A DNA stretch of 64,000 bases from Bradyrhizobium sp. SZCCHNS1050 (lineage in GTDB: Bacteria; Pseudomonadota; Alphaproteobacteria; Rhizobiales; Xanthobacteraceae), in assembly GCF_032484785.1 (NCBI RefSeq), contig NZ_JAUETR010000001.1, forward strand, positions 3,723,501 to 3,787,500, written 5' to 3'. Below the pieces are notes generated by a model. The model was not told the origin of the DNA. It ran no database searches and saw only the letters and a program-made list of their open reading frames with translations. The first letter of the stretch is position 1. The number at the start of each line of letters is the position of its first letter. This document shows positions 26,775-36,145 of the stretch, piece after piece. Position numbers and translations under genes: made by a program.

Positions 26775-27194
26775 ATGGTGAGCAAGAAGGACAAGGAGCT
26801 GATCGAGGCGGCCGCATCAGCGGTCAAGAGCCGCTATCGCAACGATTGGCAGGAGGTCGGCGCCGCCATGCGCACGCGCGACGGCCGCATCATCACTGGC
26901 GTCAACATCGATGCCTATCTCGGCCGCAACGCTGTCTGCGCCGAGGCCATCGCGATCGGCCGCGCCATCACCGAGTTTGGCGACCACGGCATCGAGACCA
27001 TCGTTGCCGTGCGCCATCCCAAGCCCGGCGAGCCCGGCGAGGTCGCCGTGGTCTCGCCCTGCGGCACCTGCCGCGAGCTGATCCACGACTATGATGCCAA
27101 GGCGCGCGTCATCGTGCCGTCGAACGGCAAGGGGCCTGCGGCGGTGACCATCGGCGAATTGCTGCCGAACAAATACAGGCGCGGCAACGAATGA
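26775..27194 (+). CDS. Cytidine/blasticidin-deaminase-like zinc protein nested between ruvA and ruvB
   Basis: A 139-residue protein with the zinc-deaminase signature of the Cdd superfamily: [16 protein letters not shown] near residue 55 (catalytic Glu and first zinc Cys) and [14 protein letters not shown] near residue 95 (PCxxC). Its length matches homotetrameric cytidine deaminases and blasticidin-S deaminase. The substrate could be cytidine, a modified nucleoside or a nucleoside antibiotic. The ATG at 26775 is used because the longer upstream frame overlaps ruvA. Its stop overlaps the ruvB start (ATGA), so it is in the ruv operon. Confidence 0.85.
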   Translation: MVSKKDKELIEAAASAVKSRYRNDWQEVGAAMRTRDGRIITGVNIDAYLGRNAVCAEAIAIGRAITEFGDHGIETIVAVRHPKPGEPGEVAVVSPCGTCRELIHDYDAKARVIVPSNGKGPAAVTIGELLPNKYRRGNE

Positions 27195-28240
27195 AGCCGC
27201 CGGCGCGCATGGTCAGTCCGGAGCGGCGCTCCGACGATGTCGGCGACACTGCGCTGCGTCCGCAGCAGCTGTCGGAGTTCGTCGGCCAGCAGCAGGCGCG
27301 CGCCAACCTCTCGATCTTCATCGAGGCGGCGCGCAAGCGCGGCGAGGCGCTCGACCATGTGCTGTTCGTCGGTCCGCCCGGACTTGGCAAGACGACGCTG
27401 GCGCAGATCGTGGCGCGTGAGCTCGGCGTCGGCTTCCGCGCCACCTCGGGCCCGGTCATCGCCAAGGCCGGCGATCTCGCCGCGCTGCTGACCAATCTCG
27501 AAGAGCGCGACGTGCTGTTCATCGACGAGATCCATCGTCTCAGCCCGGCGGTCGAGGAGGTCCTTTATCCGGCGATGGAGGATTTCCAGCTCGATCTCAT
27601 CATCGGCGAAGGCCCCGCGGCCCGCTCGGTCAAGATCGACCTGTCGAAGTTCACGCTGGTCGGCGCGACGACGCGCGCAGGCCTGCTGACCAATCCGTTG
27701 CGTGACCGGTTCGGCATTCCGATCCGACTGAACTTCTACACGGTGGAGGAGCTCGAAGGCATCGTCACGCGCGGTGCCCGCGTGCTCGGGGTCGGCATGA
27801 CCGCCGACGGCGCCAACGAGATCGCGCGGCGCGCCCGTGGCACGCCACGGATCGCCGGCCGGCTGCTGCGCCGCGTGCGCGACTTCGCGTCGGCCGCCAA
27901 CGCCAGTGCGATCGATCGCGCCATCGCCGATCACGCGCTGAGCGCGCTCGAAGTGGATGCCGCCGGGCTGGACGCGATGGACCGGCGCTATCTCTCGACC
28001 ATCGCGCTGAACTACGGCGGCGGGCCGGTCGGCGTCGAGACCATGGCGGCAGCGTTGTCGGAGCCGCGCGATGCCATCGAGGACATCATCGAGCCGTATC
28101 TGATCCAATGCGGCTATCTGCAGCGTACGCCGCGCGGCCGGCTGCTGACGTCGCACGCGTTCAGGCATCTCGGCCTGGCCGAGCCCTCGAACCGCGATCC
28201 CGGCCAGTTCGGTCTGTTCGGCAGCGAGGACGATGATTAA
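27191..28240 (+). CDS. ruvB: Holliday-junction branch-migration ATPase RuvB
   Basis: A 349-residue AAA+ motor. The N-terminal [19 protein letters not shown] is diagnostic; Walker [13 protein letters not shown] is near residue 62, Walker [10 protein letters not shown] near residue 112, sensor 1 [17 protein letters not shown] near residue 160, and the C-terminal winged helix ends [18 protein letters not shown]. It drives branch migration on RuvA. The ATG at 27191 overlaps the deaminase stop; a second ATG at 27209 is an alternative. Confidence 0.97.
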   Translation: MKPPARMVSPERRSDDVGDTALRPQQLSEFVGQQQARANLSIFIEAARKRGEALDHVLFVGPPGLGKTTLAQIVARELGVGFRATSGPVIAKAGDLAALLTNLEERDVLFIDEIHRLSPAVEEVLYPAMEDFQLDLIIGEGPAARSVKIDLSKFTLVGATTRAGLLTNPLRDRFGIPIRLNFYTVEELEGIVTRGARVLGVGMTADGANEIARRARGTPRIAGRLLRRVRDFASAANASAIDRAIADHALSALEVDAAGLDAMDRRYLSTIALNYGGGPVGVETMAAALSEPRDAIEDIIEPYLIQCGYLQRTPRGRLLTSHAFRHLGLAEPSNRDPGQFGLFGSEDDD

Positions 28241-28324
28241 CGAAACTGCTGACAATCTGCACAGACGCACCCGAAATCGGTTGCAATGATCAGGGAGAAG
28301 GGAGCCGCTGCGAGGAGTTTATCG

Positions 28325-29245
28325 ATGCTGTCACGCCGTCGCTTTCTGTCATTCTCAGGCGGTCTTGCCGCCACCGGTTTTTCGACCGCGACCTACGGCG
28401 TCGGCGTCGAGCCGCTCCGCCTGGGCGTCACCGACTATCACATCCATCCACGCAACTGGCCGGCTGGGCTAAGACTGAAGATCGCGGCCATCGCCGACAT
28501 CCATGCCTGCGATCCCTGGATGTCGCTCGCTCATATCGACGGGATCGTCCAGCGAACCAACGCGCTGCAGCCGGATCTGATCGTTCTGCTCGGCGACTAC
28601 GTCGCCGGTCATCGTCATCACATCGGACGCATCGACGCCGATGCCTGGGCGCCGGTGCTCGGCGGCCTGAAGGCGCCGTTGGGCGTGCACGCCATCCTGG
28701 GCAATCATGATTATTGGGATGATCGAACCGTGCAGCGCGACGGCCGCGGCGCGCCGTATGCCCAGAAGGCGCTCGAGGCCGCCGGTATTCCCGTCTACGA
28801 GAACGACGTCGTGCGTCTCACCAAGAATGGCCATGCCTTCTGGCTTGCCGGCCTCGGCGATCAGTTGGCCTACATGCCAGCGCGGCGCTTCCGGCCGATG
28901 CCGCGGATCGGCATCGATGATCTCGCAGCGACGCTGCGCAAGGTGACGGACAGCGCCCCGGTAATTCTGCTGGCGCACGAGCCCGACGTCGCGCTCCGGG
29001 TGCCGCCGCGCGTGGCGCTGCAGTTGTCGGGGCATACGCATGGCGGCCAGATCCGCGTGCTCGGCTGGTCGCCGGCCGTTCCCGCGCGTAATGGCGTCAA
29101 TCTGGCCTACGGCCACATCCGCACCCAATGCGACGTGATCGTCTCCGGCGGCCTCGGCTGCAGCATCATGCCAGTCCGGATCGGCATGCCGCCGGAGATC
29201 GTGCTGGTCAACGTCGGCAGGGAACCCGTCGAGGTGACGTCCTAG
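28325..29245 (+). CDS. Tat-exported metallophosphoesterase (YkuE/YaeI type)
   Basis: A 306-residue protein starting MLSRRRFLSFSGGLAATGFS, a twin-arginine signal. The calcineurin-like metal motifs follow in order: AAIADIHAC, LLGDYVAGH, ILGNHDYWDD, LLAHEPD and SGHTHGGQI. Relatives act on phospholipids or undecaprenyl-linked phosphate compounds at the outer face of the inner membrane. GAGGAG lies eight bases before the ATG at 28325, deciding this start against one 39 bases earlier. It follows ruvB by 84 bases. Confidence 0.9.
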   Translation: MLSRRRFLSFSGGLAATGFSTATYGVGVEPLRLGVTDYHIHPRNWPAGLRLKIAAIADIHACDPWMSLAHIDGIVQRTNALQPDLIVLLGDYVAGHRHHIGRIDADAWAPVLGGLKAPLGVHAILGNHDYWDDRTVQRDGRGAPYAQKALEAAGIPVYENDVVRLTKNGHAFWLAGLGDQLAYMPARRFRPMPRIGIDDLAATLRKVTDSAPVILLAHEPDVALRVPPRVALQLSGHTHGGQIRVLGWSPAVPARNGVNLAYGHIRTQCDVIVSGGLGCSIMPVRIGMPPEIVLVNVGREPVEVTS

Positions 29246-29325
29246 CCGGCTCGCGCTGGCCTGCTCTTGCGTTGGCCGTTGAACTGGGCGAAACGATCGC
29301 CATTTCCGGCTATCGAGGGCTTCCC

Positions 29326-29775
29326 TTGACCCAACGACATCTCGACGGCGCGATCCGCGACGGCCGCCACCACATGCAGGTGCGGGTCTACTACGAGGAC
29401 ACGGATTTCTCCGGAATCGTCTATCACGCCAACTACCTCCGCTTCATGGAGCGCGGCCGCACCAATCATCTGCGGCTGATGGGCGCCGAGCAGCACGCGC
29501 TGTTCGCGGAGGCGGCAAGCGAGGCCCCGGGCTTCGCCTTCGTGGTGCGCTCGATGACGCTCGACTTCCTGCGGCCGGCCCGTATGGACGACGTGCTCGA
29601 CGTCGTCACCTGGCCCGTGGCGGTGAAGGGCGCGTCGATCACGCTGGCGCAGGAGGTCAGGCGCGGCGAGGAGGTGCTCGTCAAGGCCGACGTCAGAGTT
29701 GCGTTCATCAGCGGCGGCAGGGCGCAGCCCATACCGAAAGCGCTGCGCGACCTGATGAAGGCGGACCTCGCCTAA
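29326..29775 (+). CDS. ybgC: Tol-Pal-associated acyl-CoA thioesterase YbgC
   Basis: A 149-residue hot-dog-fold thioesterase. VRVYYEDTDFSGIVYHANYLRFMERGR contains the catalytic Asp (YEDTDFSG) and the fold's first helix; LDFLRPARMDDVL and ADVRVAFIS follow. It hydrolyses short acyl-CoAs near the inner membrane in the Tol-Pal locus. The TTG at 29326 after GAGGG is preferred, since the family normally has about 15 residues before VRVYYEDTD; an ATG at 29374 would truncate it. Unusually, tolQ does not follow: the next gene is a convergent PQQ dehydrogenase. Confidence 0.9.
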   Translation: MTQRHLDGAIRDGRHHMQVRVYYEDTDFSGIVYHANYLRFMERGRTNHLRLMGAEQHALFAEAASEAPGFAFVVRSMTLDFLRPARMDDVLDVVTWPVAVKGASITLAQEVRRGEEVLVKADVRVAFISGGRAQPIPKALRDLMKADLA

Positions 29776-29955
29776 AGACGTGGTAACGGCGGGCGGAGGG
29801 ATGAGGATGCGCCCGCCGGCGATCGCGACCTCGCCGCGGTCCAGTCGGCCGCGCCATCTGCGCAGCGAATGCGACGGCAGCTGTATCGCCGCGGCGTAGG
29901 CACGGAAGCCATTCCGCTACGGTTCAGCGCAAGCCAGCTGGCGAGCACCGCCGCA

Positions 29956-32091
29956 CTACGGTAGAGCGTAGACGGCGACCTGATCGCCGACCTGGTCCTT
30001 GAGGATCGTGTTGCCGCCCGCGATGAAGGCGACGTATTCGCGGCCCTTGTACTCATAGACGGCGGGATTGGCGACCGCGGGGGCCTGGACGATGTCGGAC
30101 CAGAGCTCCTTGCCGTCGGCCAGCGCGTAGGCCCGCACCTTGGCGTCCATCGAGGCTCCGATGAAGATCACGCCTCCGGCCGTAACCGCCGGGCCGCCGA
30201 TCGTCACCGATCCCATCGACTCCGGCATGTAGAAGCCCCACTTCTGGGAGGCGCCGATGGGACGGCGCCATTTGATGTCACCGGTGGTCATGTCGATGGC
30301 GGCGATCTCGCCGAATGGCGGCTTCCAGCAGGGCATGCCGAGCCAGTTCAGCGCGTTGTCGAGTGACATGCCGTATGGCGCACCCTCTTGAGGATAGAAG
30401 CCTTGCTCGTTGCCCGAGCCGGCTGCGCGCTGCTCATATTCTTTCCGGGGGTAGAGCTTGATGGATTGCACCACGTGCGAGAAGTTGACGATCGCGGTCT
30501 TGCCGCGCGGATCGAAGGCTACGCCGCCCCATTGCACGCCGCCGGCCGAGTCGGGATAGGCGAGCACGCCGCTGTCCTTGTGGGTCGGCGGTGAGTACAT
30601 GCCGGCGTAATTGAGGCTCTTCCAGAGCCTCGAGCATTGGCCGAGCCCGAGGGCGTCGGCGACCCACCAGATGGGAGGCTTCTTCGACTGGTCGAGCAGC
30701 GGCGCCGGCCTGATCGGAAACGGCTGCGTCGGCGCGTAGATTTCGCCCTGGATCGAGCCGTCGCCACCAGGCACCTTGCGCTCCTCGATCGGCCAGACGT
30801 CCTTGCCAGTGCGTCGGTCGACGACGAAGAGGAACCCCATCTTGGTTGCCTGCATCAGCGCTGGGATCTGCTTCCCATCGACGGTGATGTCCATCAACGT
30901 CGGCGCGGAGTTGATGTCGTAGTCCCAGATGTCATGGTGCACCCACTGGCGAGACCAAACGACCTCGCCGGTTTCGAGGTTGAGGGCCGTTGTCGATGTG
31001 GCCAACGGGATCGGCTCGGTGCGGTTGCCGCCCCAGTAGTTCGGGGAGGGGCTGGAGACCGGGAGATAGACCAATCCAAGTCCCTCGTCGACCGACATGC
31101 CCGTCCACACATTGGCGGTGCCGGTGCGGGACGCGATCTTCGGCGGCAGCGTAGCGAAGGACCATTGTCGCTTGCCCGTTTGCGGATCGAGCGAGAATAC
31201 GGTGCCGGGCGGTGCTTCAGCATAGGCCCAGTCCTTGCCGGCCCAGCCCAGGATCACGTGATTGCCCGCGACCGTCGGCGGCTGAAGCAACGAAAGCGGA
31301 TATTTGTTGTTCACGTCGTTCCACTGATCGACGTTGAGGACGCCGCCGTTCGCGAAATCACGACAGAGCTTGCCAGTATCCGCGTCCATGGCAAAGAGCT
31401 GCGCGTCCATGGTGCCGAGATAGACGATCTTCTGGCACGGCTGGCCCGCGACGGGATTCGCTGCCTCCCAATAGGCGACCCCGCGGTTCTTCAGCGCCGG
31501 CTGGGTCAAGGCCTTGAGCGTCGATTTGGAGTCGAAGGTCCATTTGACCTTTCCGGTCGCGGGCTCCAGCGCAACAACGCGATAGAACGGCGTGCCGATG
31601 TAGAGCGTGTCATTGGCAAAGATCGGCGTGGCGGACCAGACGCTGGTCGGCAGCTTGCCCGACCCATCCGAAACGTCGCCGGTGTGATACTCCCACACCT
31701 TTACCAGCGATCGGACATTGTCGGCTGTGATCTGGGTCAGGGGAGAGTACTTCTGGGCATTGAGCTGACCGTGAAACGTATTCCAGACGGCATGGGTCGG
31801 GACGAGCGGGATCGGCTTCGGCGTGGGCAAGCTGCCGGACGGCAGCTGAGCGCCTGCGTCGGCAGCTCCCGATTGCTCGTTGCCCGGTGCTGACGATGCG
31901 CGACCGGCATTGCTGTGGGGCTGCTCCGAGCCAGTGCTCGAAGGCCCATGCTGCTCTGGGCCTGGAATGCTTCCGGGGGTGGCAGCCGGATGAGCAGTGT
32001 CGTTCTGTGCAATCGCCGGCGGCAGCGCGACCATGACCGCCAGCGTAAGCGCCGCAAATGGGGCGCTACGGCAGAATGAACGGATTCTCAT
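29956..32091 (-). CDS. PQQ-dependent dehydrogenase, large catalytic subunit (SldA-like)
   Basis: A 711-residue exported quinoprotein. The signal peptide is MRIRSFCRSAPFAALTLAVMV...AIA, then a Ser/Gly/Pro linker to about residue 85. The eight-bladed propeller has repeated W-docking motifs (GKVKWTFD, GKRQWSF, GEVVWSRQWVHHDIWDYD, GDIKWRRP, GKELWSDI). WVHHDIWDYDINSAP is the conserved catalytic-face segment of the glucose/quinate/polyol dehydrogenase family. It would oxidise a polyol or sugar in the periplasm and pass electrons to ubiquinone. Unlike Gcd it lacks N-terminal membrane helices; these are supplied by the small gene just upstream, with which it overlaps by four bases. Confidence 0.9.
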   Translation of the reverse strand: MRIRSFCRSAPFAALTLAVMVALPPAIAQNDTAHPAATPGSIPGPEQHGPSSTGSEQPHSNAGRASSAPGNEQSGAADAGAQLPSGSLPTPKPIPLVPTHAVWNTFHGQLNAQKYSPLTQITADNVRSLVKVWEYHTGDVSDGSGKLPTSVWSATPIFANDTLYIGTPFYRVVALEPATGKVKWTFDSKSTLKALTQPALKNRGVAYWEAANPVAGQPCQKIVYLGTMDAQLFAMDADTGKLCRDFANGGVLNVDQWNDVNNKYPLSLLQPPTVAGNHVILGWAGKDWAYAEAPPGTVFSLDPQTGKRQWSFATLPPKIASRTGTANVWTGMSVDEGLGLVYLPVSSPSPNYWGGNRTEPIPLATSTTALNLETGEVVWSRQWVHHDIWDYDINSAPTLMDITVDGKQIPALMQATKMGFLFVVDRRTGKDVWPIEERKVPGGDGSIQGEIYAPTQPFPIRPAPLLDQSKKPPIWWVADALGLGQCSRLWKSLNYAGMYSPPTHKDSGVLAYPDSAGGVQWGGVAFDPRGKTAIVNFSHVVQSIKLYPRKEYEQRAAGSGNEQGFYPQEGAPYGMSLDNALNWLGMPCWKPPFGEIAAIDMTTGDIKWRRPIGASQKWGFYMPESMGSVTIGGPAVTAGGVIFIGASMDAKVRAYALADGKELWSDIVQAPAVANPAVYEYKGREYVAFIAGGNTILKDQVGDQVAVYALP

Positions 32092-32450
32092 GCCACGGCT
32101 CTTCTTGGCTGGGGTGGGGCGACAAGCGTCACAATCAATCCGACGAGTGCGACGACCGTGGCCGCCGCCAGCCACCACGCATGCAGAAAGCAGGCGGCGG
32201 TTATTGTGCCGAGCGCGCCGAGCAGCCCGAGGGACCAGAACACCCAGAAGAGCCACCCGCTTCGACCAAACCACAGGACGAAGGCGTCGAAGACGAGTGC
32301 CAGACTGGATCCGATGACGAGCAACGCGCCCGGGGCGCCAGTGACCCCGGTCAAAGGAGCTAGGTAGTCGTAGAGGCCGAGCAGCGTGCCGGCGGCGGCT
32401 GCCACGAGGATGATGATCGGGCCGAGCGGCCTCTGCTCAAATGAGGTCAA
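32088..32450 (-). CDS. Small membrane subunit of the PQQ dehydrogenase (SldB-like)
   Basis: A 120-residue protein with four to five hydrophobic helices (IIILVAAAAGTLLGLYDYL, ALLVIGSSLALVFDAFVLWF, WLFWVFWSLGLLGALGTIT, WLAAATVVALVGLIVTLVA). It corresponds to the membrane anchor fused to the N-terminus of Gcd and to the separate SldB subunit of Gluconobacter polyol dehydrogenase. The start is taken as TTG at 32450 because GGAG lies seven bases before it; upstream frame is non-membrane and unlike the family. Its TGA overlaps the ATG of the catalytic subunit (ATGA). It probably anchors the enzyme and binds quinone. Confidence 0.8.
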   Translation of the reverse strand: MTSFEQRPLGPIIILVAAAAGTLLGLYDYLAPLTGVTGAPGALLVIGSSLALVFDAFVLWFGRSGWLFWVFWSLGLLGALGTITAACFLHAWWLAAATVVALVGLIVTLVAPPQPRRAVA

Positions 32451-32708
32451 GTCAACGCTCCAAGATTCATGGCCGACGAGCGCGGGGCAGCGGCGGTGAT
32501 TCAACGGACGAGAAAAGAATGTCTCGTCGAAGCAGGGGTTCCACGCGCCGCATCCGTACCCGTTCGGGGCCGAGAAGGGCCCCCATCCGGTTTGCCAACC
32601 CAATTCCTCGGCGCATGGCGGACTATCTCTGGCACTGTCGGTATAGCGGGGGGCGTGAGACAATCCGCAGCTCAATACCAAACGGGCCTCGATCGGCCGC
32701 GGAGGTCG

Positions 32709-33039
32709 CTACTTCTTCTCCTTCGAGCCCCGAGTCAGAAGCCACCAGTTCGCCGGGTGGGAAGTGAGGAACCCAGGAGCACGGAACTCCGGGCTGCTGA
32801 CCTTCACGAGCCGTAGACCTCCAGTCGCGTGCCGAGCACGTGTCGGAGGCCGTGGAAATGGCAAGTGTGACGCCGTGCATTCCGACCGGCCAAGACGCGA
32901 TCGAAATCGTATCGGCCTTGGCGGCCGCGATAAGCCCCTGGCCGAGCGACAGACCTCGCATCGGCGCAATCGTGAAATACCGGAAACGGCGTCCGAACCC
33001 GTAAGCGCGCAAAAAGTCGATGATCCAGACGGCGAGCAT
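32709..33039 (-). pseudogene. Decayed DUF4396-like membrane-protein gene
   Basis: Three fragments in different minus-strand frames line up with the DUF4396 family as I remember it: MLAVWIIDFLRAYGFGRRF then YFTIAPMRGLSLGQGLIAAA in the first (from 33039); HVLGTRLEV in a second; and VSSPEFRAPGFLTSHPANWW then LLTRGSKEKK in a third, ending at 32709. At least two frameshifts separate them, so no intact protein can be made. The surrounding 950-base stretch 32451-33399 holds no other credible gene; a GGCGGATCG...CTGACCCGCC palindrome-like fragment lies near 33318. The function of the ancestor is unknown. Confidence 0.55.
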
Positions 33040-33399
33040 CTTCTCCGAGAATAGGCTTTTTCAGCCGAAGGCGGTTGCGACGAGGGACGTGGGGGCCAAC
33101 GTCGCAGCCTTTGGCATGCTCGCAGTGATTGCCGCGCTCCCTCGCGTCGCGCTGAGTCGGACGGGCTTGATCCGAGTTGCCTAGCGATCCCGTCCCGCAC
33201 CGTCCTCCGCGGAGCAACATGCGGGACGGACTCGCGGCGCCTACGGGCAGATCCAGGCCGGTCCGATCTGCATGCAGCCTGATCCCGCTGCGCAAGGCGC
33301 ATCGGAGAGGCCGCCGGGCGGATCGCGCTGCGCTGACCCGCCAGAAGGACTGCCGCTCAATCAGACCGTGGCCGGGGAGGAACTCGCGCGTTGAAACCG

Positions 33400-33927
33400 T
33401 CAGTATCGCCCGCCGCTGCGCTCTTGTTGCTTGATCCAATCCGACAAGGTCCGGGGCGACGATCCTTGTCCGGGGCGCGATGGTTTCGCGGTGGCAGGCC
33501 TGTTGCTCCGGCTCGTCGTCTCCGTCGGCGCGCGCGGGCGCGTCGCGGCATGGGCGCCAGAGACGCCCCTCGGCGCCGTTGTGAGCTTCTCCGCTTCCTC
33601 CTTCTCCAGCCGCAGCTTGCGCAGCCGCTCCATCTTCTCGCGCTCAGGATCGACGGGCGGCGGTGGCAGCTCGCGCTGGCGGGCTTCCTCGGCGGAGATC
33701 AGCAGACCCATGATGGCGCTTTCGCCGAGGGCCTTGCAGGCTTCGAGGCGGTGCAGACCTTCGACCAGGACAAAATGGTCCTTGTCGCGGCGGACGAGGA
33801 TCGGCTCGCGCTGGCCGACCTCCAAAATGCTTTCGGCCAGCGCGTCGACCGCGTCCTGCTTCAGCGCCTTGCGCTTCTTGTCGGGGATGTGGATCTTGTC
33901 GATGGGGAAGCTTTCCGGTGCGGACAC
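33400..33927 (-). CDS. ParB-like nuclease-domain protein
   Basis: A 175-residue protein. Residues about 8-75 form a ParB/Srx fold: FPIDKIHIPDKKRKALKQDA, LAESILEVGQREPILVRRD, FVLVEGLHRLEACKALGE (the HRLEA box). The C-terminal 90 residues are a charged helix (REKMERLRKLRLEKEEAEKL) and a Thr/Ser/Arg/Pro-rich tail with no second domain. This is shorter than chromosomal ParB and lacks its helix-turn-helix centre, so it is not the segregation protein. The GTG at 33927 follows GGAG at eight bases. The role is unknown; similar proteins are often scattered in rhizobial accessory DNA. Confidence 0.8.
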   Translation of the reverse strand: MSAPESFPIDKIHIPDKKRKALKQDAVDALAESILEVGQREPILVRRDKDHFVLVEGLHRLEACKALGESAIMGLLISAEEARQRELPPPPVDPEREKMERLRKLRLEKEEAEKLTTAPRGVSGAHAATRPRAPTETTSRSNRPATAKPSRPGQGSSPRTLSDWIKQQERSGGRY

Positions 33928-34211
33928 AGTCGAAACTCCGTCGTGGGCGCGCCGTCCGGCGTCAGGGTCGGAGGGGGCACGATCCCCGGATCCGCACCGC
34001 AGGGCGGAGGGAGGCAGACCGGGCACGTGCGGCTACAATAGAGACATTCGCCATCTCGCCGCAAGGAGCGGTGATGGGGCGTGATGGCTCCTGTCAGACC
34101 GCAAGGTGGATCATGCCGCTGTGATGGGCGCCCAATCGGCCGCGCTCGAAAATCGCTCACGCGTCAATTCATGCTGCTATGCTGCATCGCTCATACAGGA
34201 GGACGCCGCTC

Positions 34212-35192
34212 ATGACGATACGCACACTCGTTGCCGCGCTGGCCGGGATTGCTCTCGCGTTGCCCGCCGCTGCCCTCGCGCAGGAACCGCCGGTCGAGGA
34301 GCAACTCGTCAATGCGATGAACAAGGTGTTCGGCGTGCACGCCGGCTTTCGCGCCAATCACGCCAAGGGCGTCGTGGTCGAGGGCAAGTTCAAGCCGTCG
34401 ACCGAGGCGGCAACCTTGAGCAAGGCGTCGCTGTTCAGCGGCGGCGAGATTCCGGTGACGGTGCGGTTCTCGGACTCCACCGGCGTGCCGAACCTGCCGG
34501 ACGGCTCCGGCGACGCCAATCCGCACGGCATGGCGGTGAAGTTTCATCTCGCCGATGGCAGCGACATGGACCTCGTGATCAATTCGCTGAAATTCTTCCC
34601 CGTCTCGACCGGTGCGGAGTTGCGCGATCTGTTCCTGGCGATCGCGGACTCTGGACCGAACGCGGTCAAGCCGACCAGGCTCGAGCAGTTCATCGCCAGC
34701 CATCCCTCGGTGCCGGCGGCGCTCGGCACCATCGCGACGCCAGACAGTCTTGCCGACGAGGCCTATTTCGGCGTCAACGCCTTCGTCCTCGTCAACAAGG
34801 CCGGCGAGAAGCAGGCGGTGCGCTGGCAGATGCTGCCGGAGAAGGTCGTGCATATCGACCAGGAGGACGCGGCGAAACGCGCGCCGGACTTCCTGATGGC
34901 CGAGCTGCCGGCGCGGCTGAAGCAGGGGCCGGTGACGTTCCGCTTCAAGGCGCAGCTCGCCGCGGCCGGCGACGACACCAAGGATCCGGCCAAACCGTGG
35001 CCTGACGATCGCAAGCTGGTCGAGCTCGGCGTGCTGACGATCGACAAGGCGGTCGAAGACAGCGACGCCGCGCAGAAGAAGCGGCTGTTCCTGCCGGGCC
35101 AGCTCACCGACGGTATCGAGGCCTCCGACGATCCGATGATCGACATCCGCAACGGCGCCTATGCCATCTCGTTCTCCCGGCGCAATCCGTGA
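34212..35192 (+). CDS. Exported catalase-related peroxidase (SrpA-like)
   Basis: A 326-residue minimal catalase. The signal peptide is MTIRTLVAALAGIALALPAAALAQ. The heme-pocket His lies in FRANHAKGVVVEGKF near residue 47, the distal Asn region in DGSGDANPHGMAVKFHLADG near residue 95, and the NSLKFFPVSTGAEL stretch follows. It is far shorter than true catalases (about 480 residues) and resembles SrpA/catalase-related peroxidases, which use organic reductants with H2O2. AGGAGG nine bases before the ATG at 34212 fixes the start. It is a single-gene unit in the periplasm. Confidence 0.9.
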   Translation: MTIRTLVAALAGIALALPAAALAQEPPVEEQLVNAMNKVFGVHAGFRANHAKGVVVEGKFKPSTEAATLSKASLFSGGEIPVTVRFSDSTGVPNLPDGSGDANPHGMAVKFHLADGSDMDLVINSLKFFPVSTGAELRDLFLAIADSGPNAVKPTRLEQFIASHPSVPAALGTIATPDSLADEAYFGVNAFVLVNKAGEKQAVRWQMLPEKVVHIDQEDAAKRAPDFLMAELPARLKQGPVTFRFKAQLAAAGDDTKDPAKPWPDDRKLVELGVLTIDKAVEDSDAAQKKRLFLPGQLTDGIEASDDPMIDIRNGAYAISFSRRNP

Positions 35193-35223
35193 TGATGGTG
35201 GCATGACACGCTATGTGCCGTGC

Positions 35224-35263
35224 GCACCGCGCGGTGCGGCGGATCACGCTGCGCTGATCCGCC
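35224..35263. repeat. Tandem hairpins after the peroxidase gene
   Basis: GCACCGCGCGGTGC (35224-35237) is immediately followed by GGCGGATCA-CGCTGCGC-TGATCCGCC (35238-35263), both perfect inverted repeats. The second is a common Bradyrhizobium-type intergenic unit. It lies 32 bases after the peroxidase stop and may end transcription. The rest of the 953-base gap 35193-36145 shows no gene I can support; frames on both strands are short and without domains. Confidence 0.7.
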
Positions 35264-36145
35264 CGACGGGCCTCAGTCTGTCGTCATGGCCGAGGCGAGC
35301 CCAGCCATGATGCGCGGGCGGCGCAGGCGGCGCTTGTGCTGATGACCGGACGATTTGGCGGCGAGCTCAAATCCGTATTTCCGGTCGCGATCGGCCGTGC
35401 CCTTGCTTCGTTCCATCCTCATCGCAATCCAGAACGAGCGGAAATGGGTGCATCTCTGCGGAGTGCAGGATCGGATCGACACCCTCTGCGGGGCCTTCGA
35501 GCCCGGCGAGTGAGCACGACACAACCGGCCGCAATTATGGATGCTTCGCGGCACGCGCCCCCGATGAGTTGCCGCAACGTTGACGGAGCCACGCCTCATT
35601 CGGTGCGATTACGGCGGCGTCCGCCGCTTTCTCTCCCGATCGATGACGTCGCACAGGCTGCGCGATAACGGCGAAACCAAGAGCAGGGGTTGTCGACACG
35701 CATGGACCGCCGAGCGTCGGCGCGTCGAAGACGATGGCGACCGTGCAGCCGATATGCCGCCCTGCTCGATGTGATGCAATCGAGACGTGTAGTAGATGTG
35801 AAGGACGACGATCGCGAGGTGCGCGCGATTAGGAAGCATGCCGTCGAGCGCGGGGCCGCGCGCTGCGCATCCAGTGAGTTCGGTGCGCACGTTCGTCTAC
35901 GAATGAACTCATGAGCCGCGACGGCATCGCGCATCGCGCCATTTGTCGCAATCGTGTCGCGCGCTGCTTCTTTTTGCCAGAATCCTGCATCTTGCGTGCA
36001 ACAGTCAAAGCCGAATCTCGATCGCGTCGGGGGCCCGATCTGCATTCCTTCCGAATGACATTTTTCAATTCAGTTCGCGACACAATCTCACCCTCCTGAT
36101 GCGGCCGCCGTTTGTTGCGGCACGTGTTCAGGAGTTGTGAGTTCG

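Noticed and set aside
29772..30056. A 94-residue serine/arginine-rich frame after ybgC as a possible tol-locus gene
   Set aside because: The composition is that of an out-of-frame reading of the PQQ dehydrogenase C-terminus, and it shows no TolQ-like membrane helices.
35273..36045. Several short frames in the 35.2-36.1 kb gap
   Set aside because: They are basic, have no domains or ribosome-binding sites, and overlap each other on both strands.
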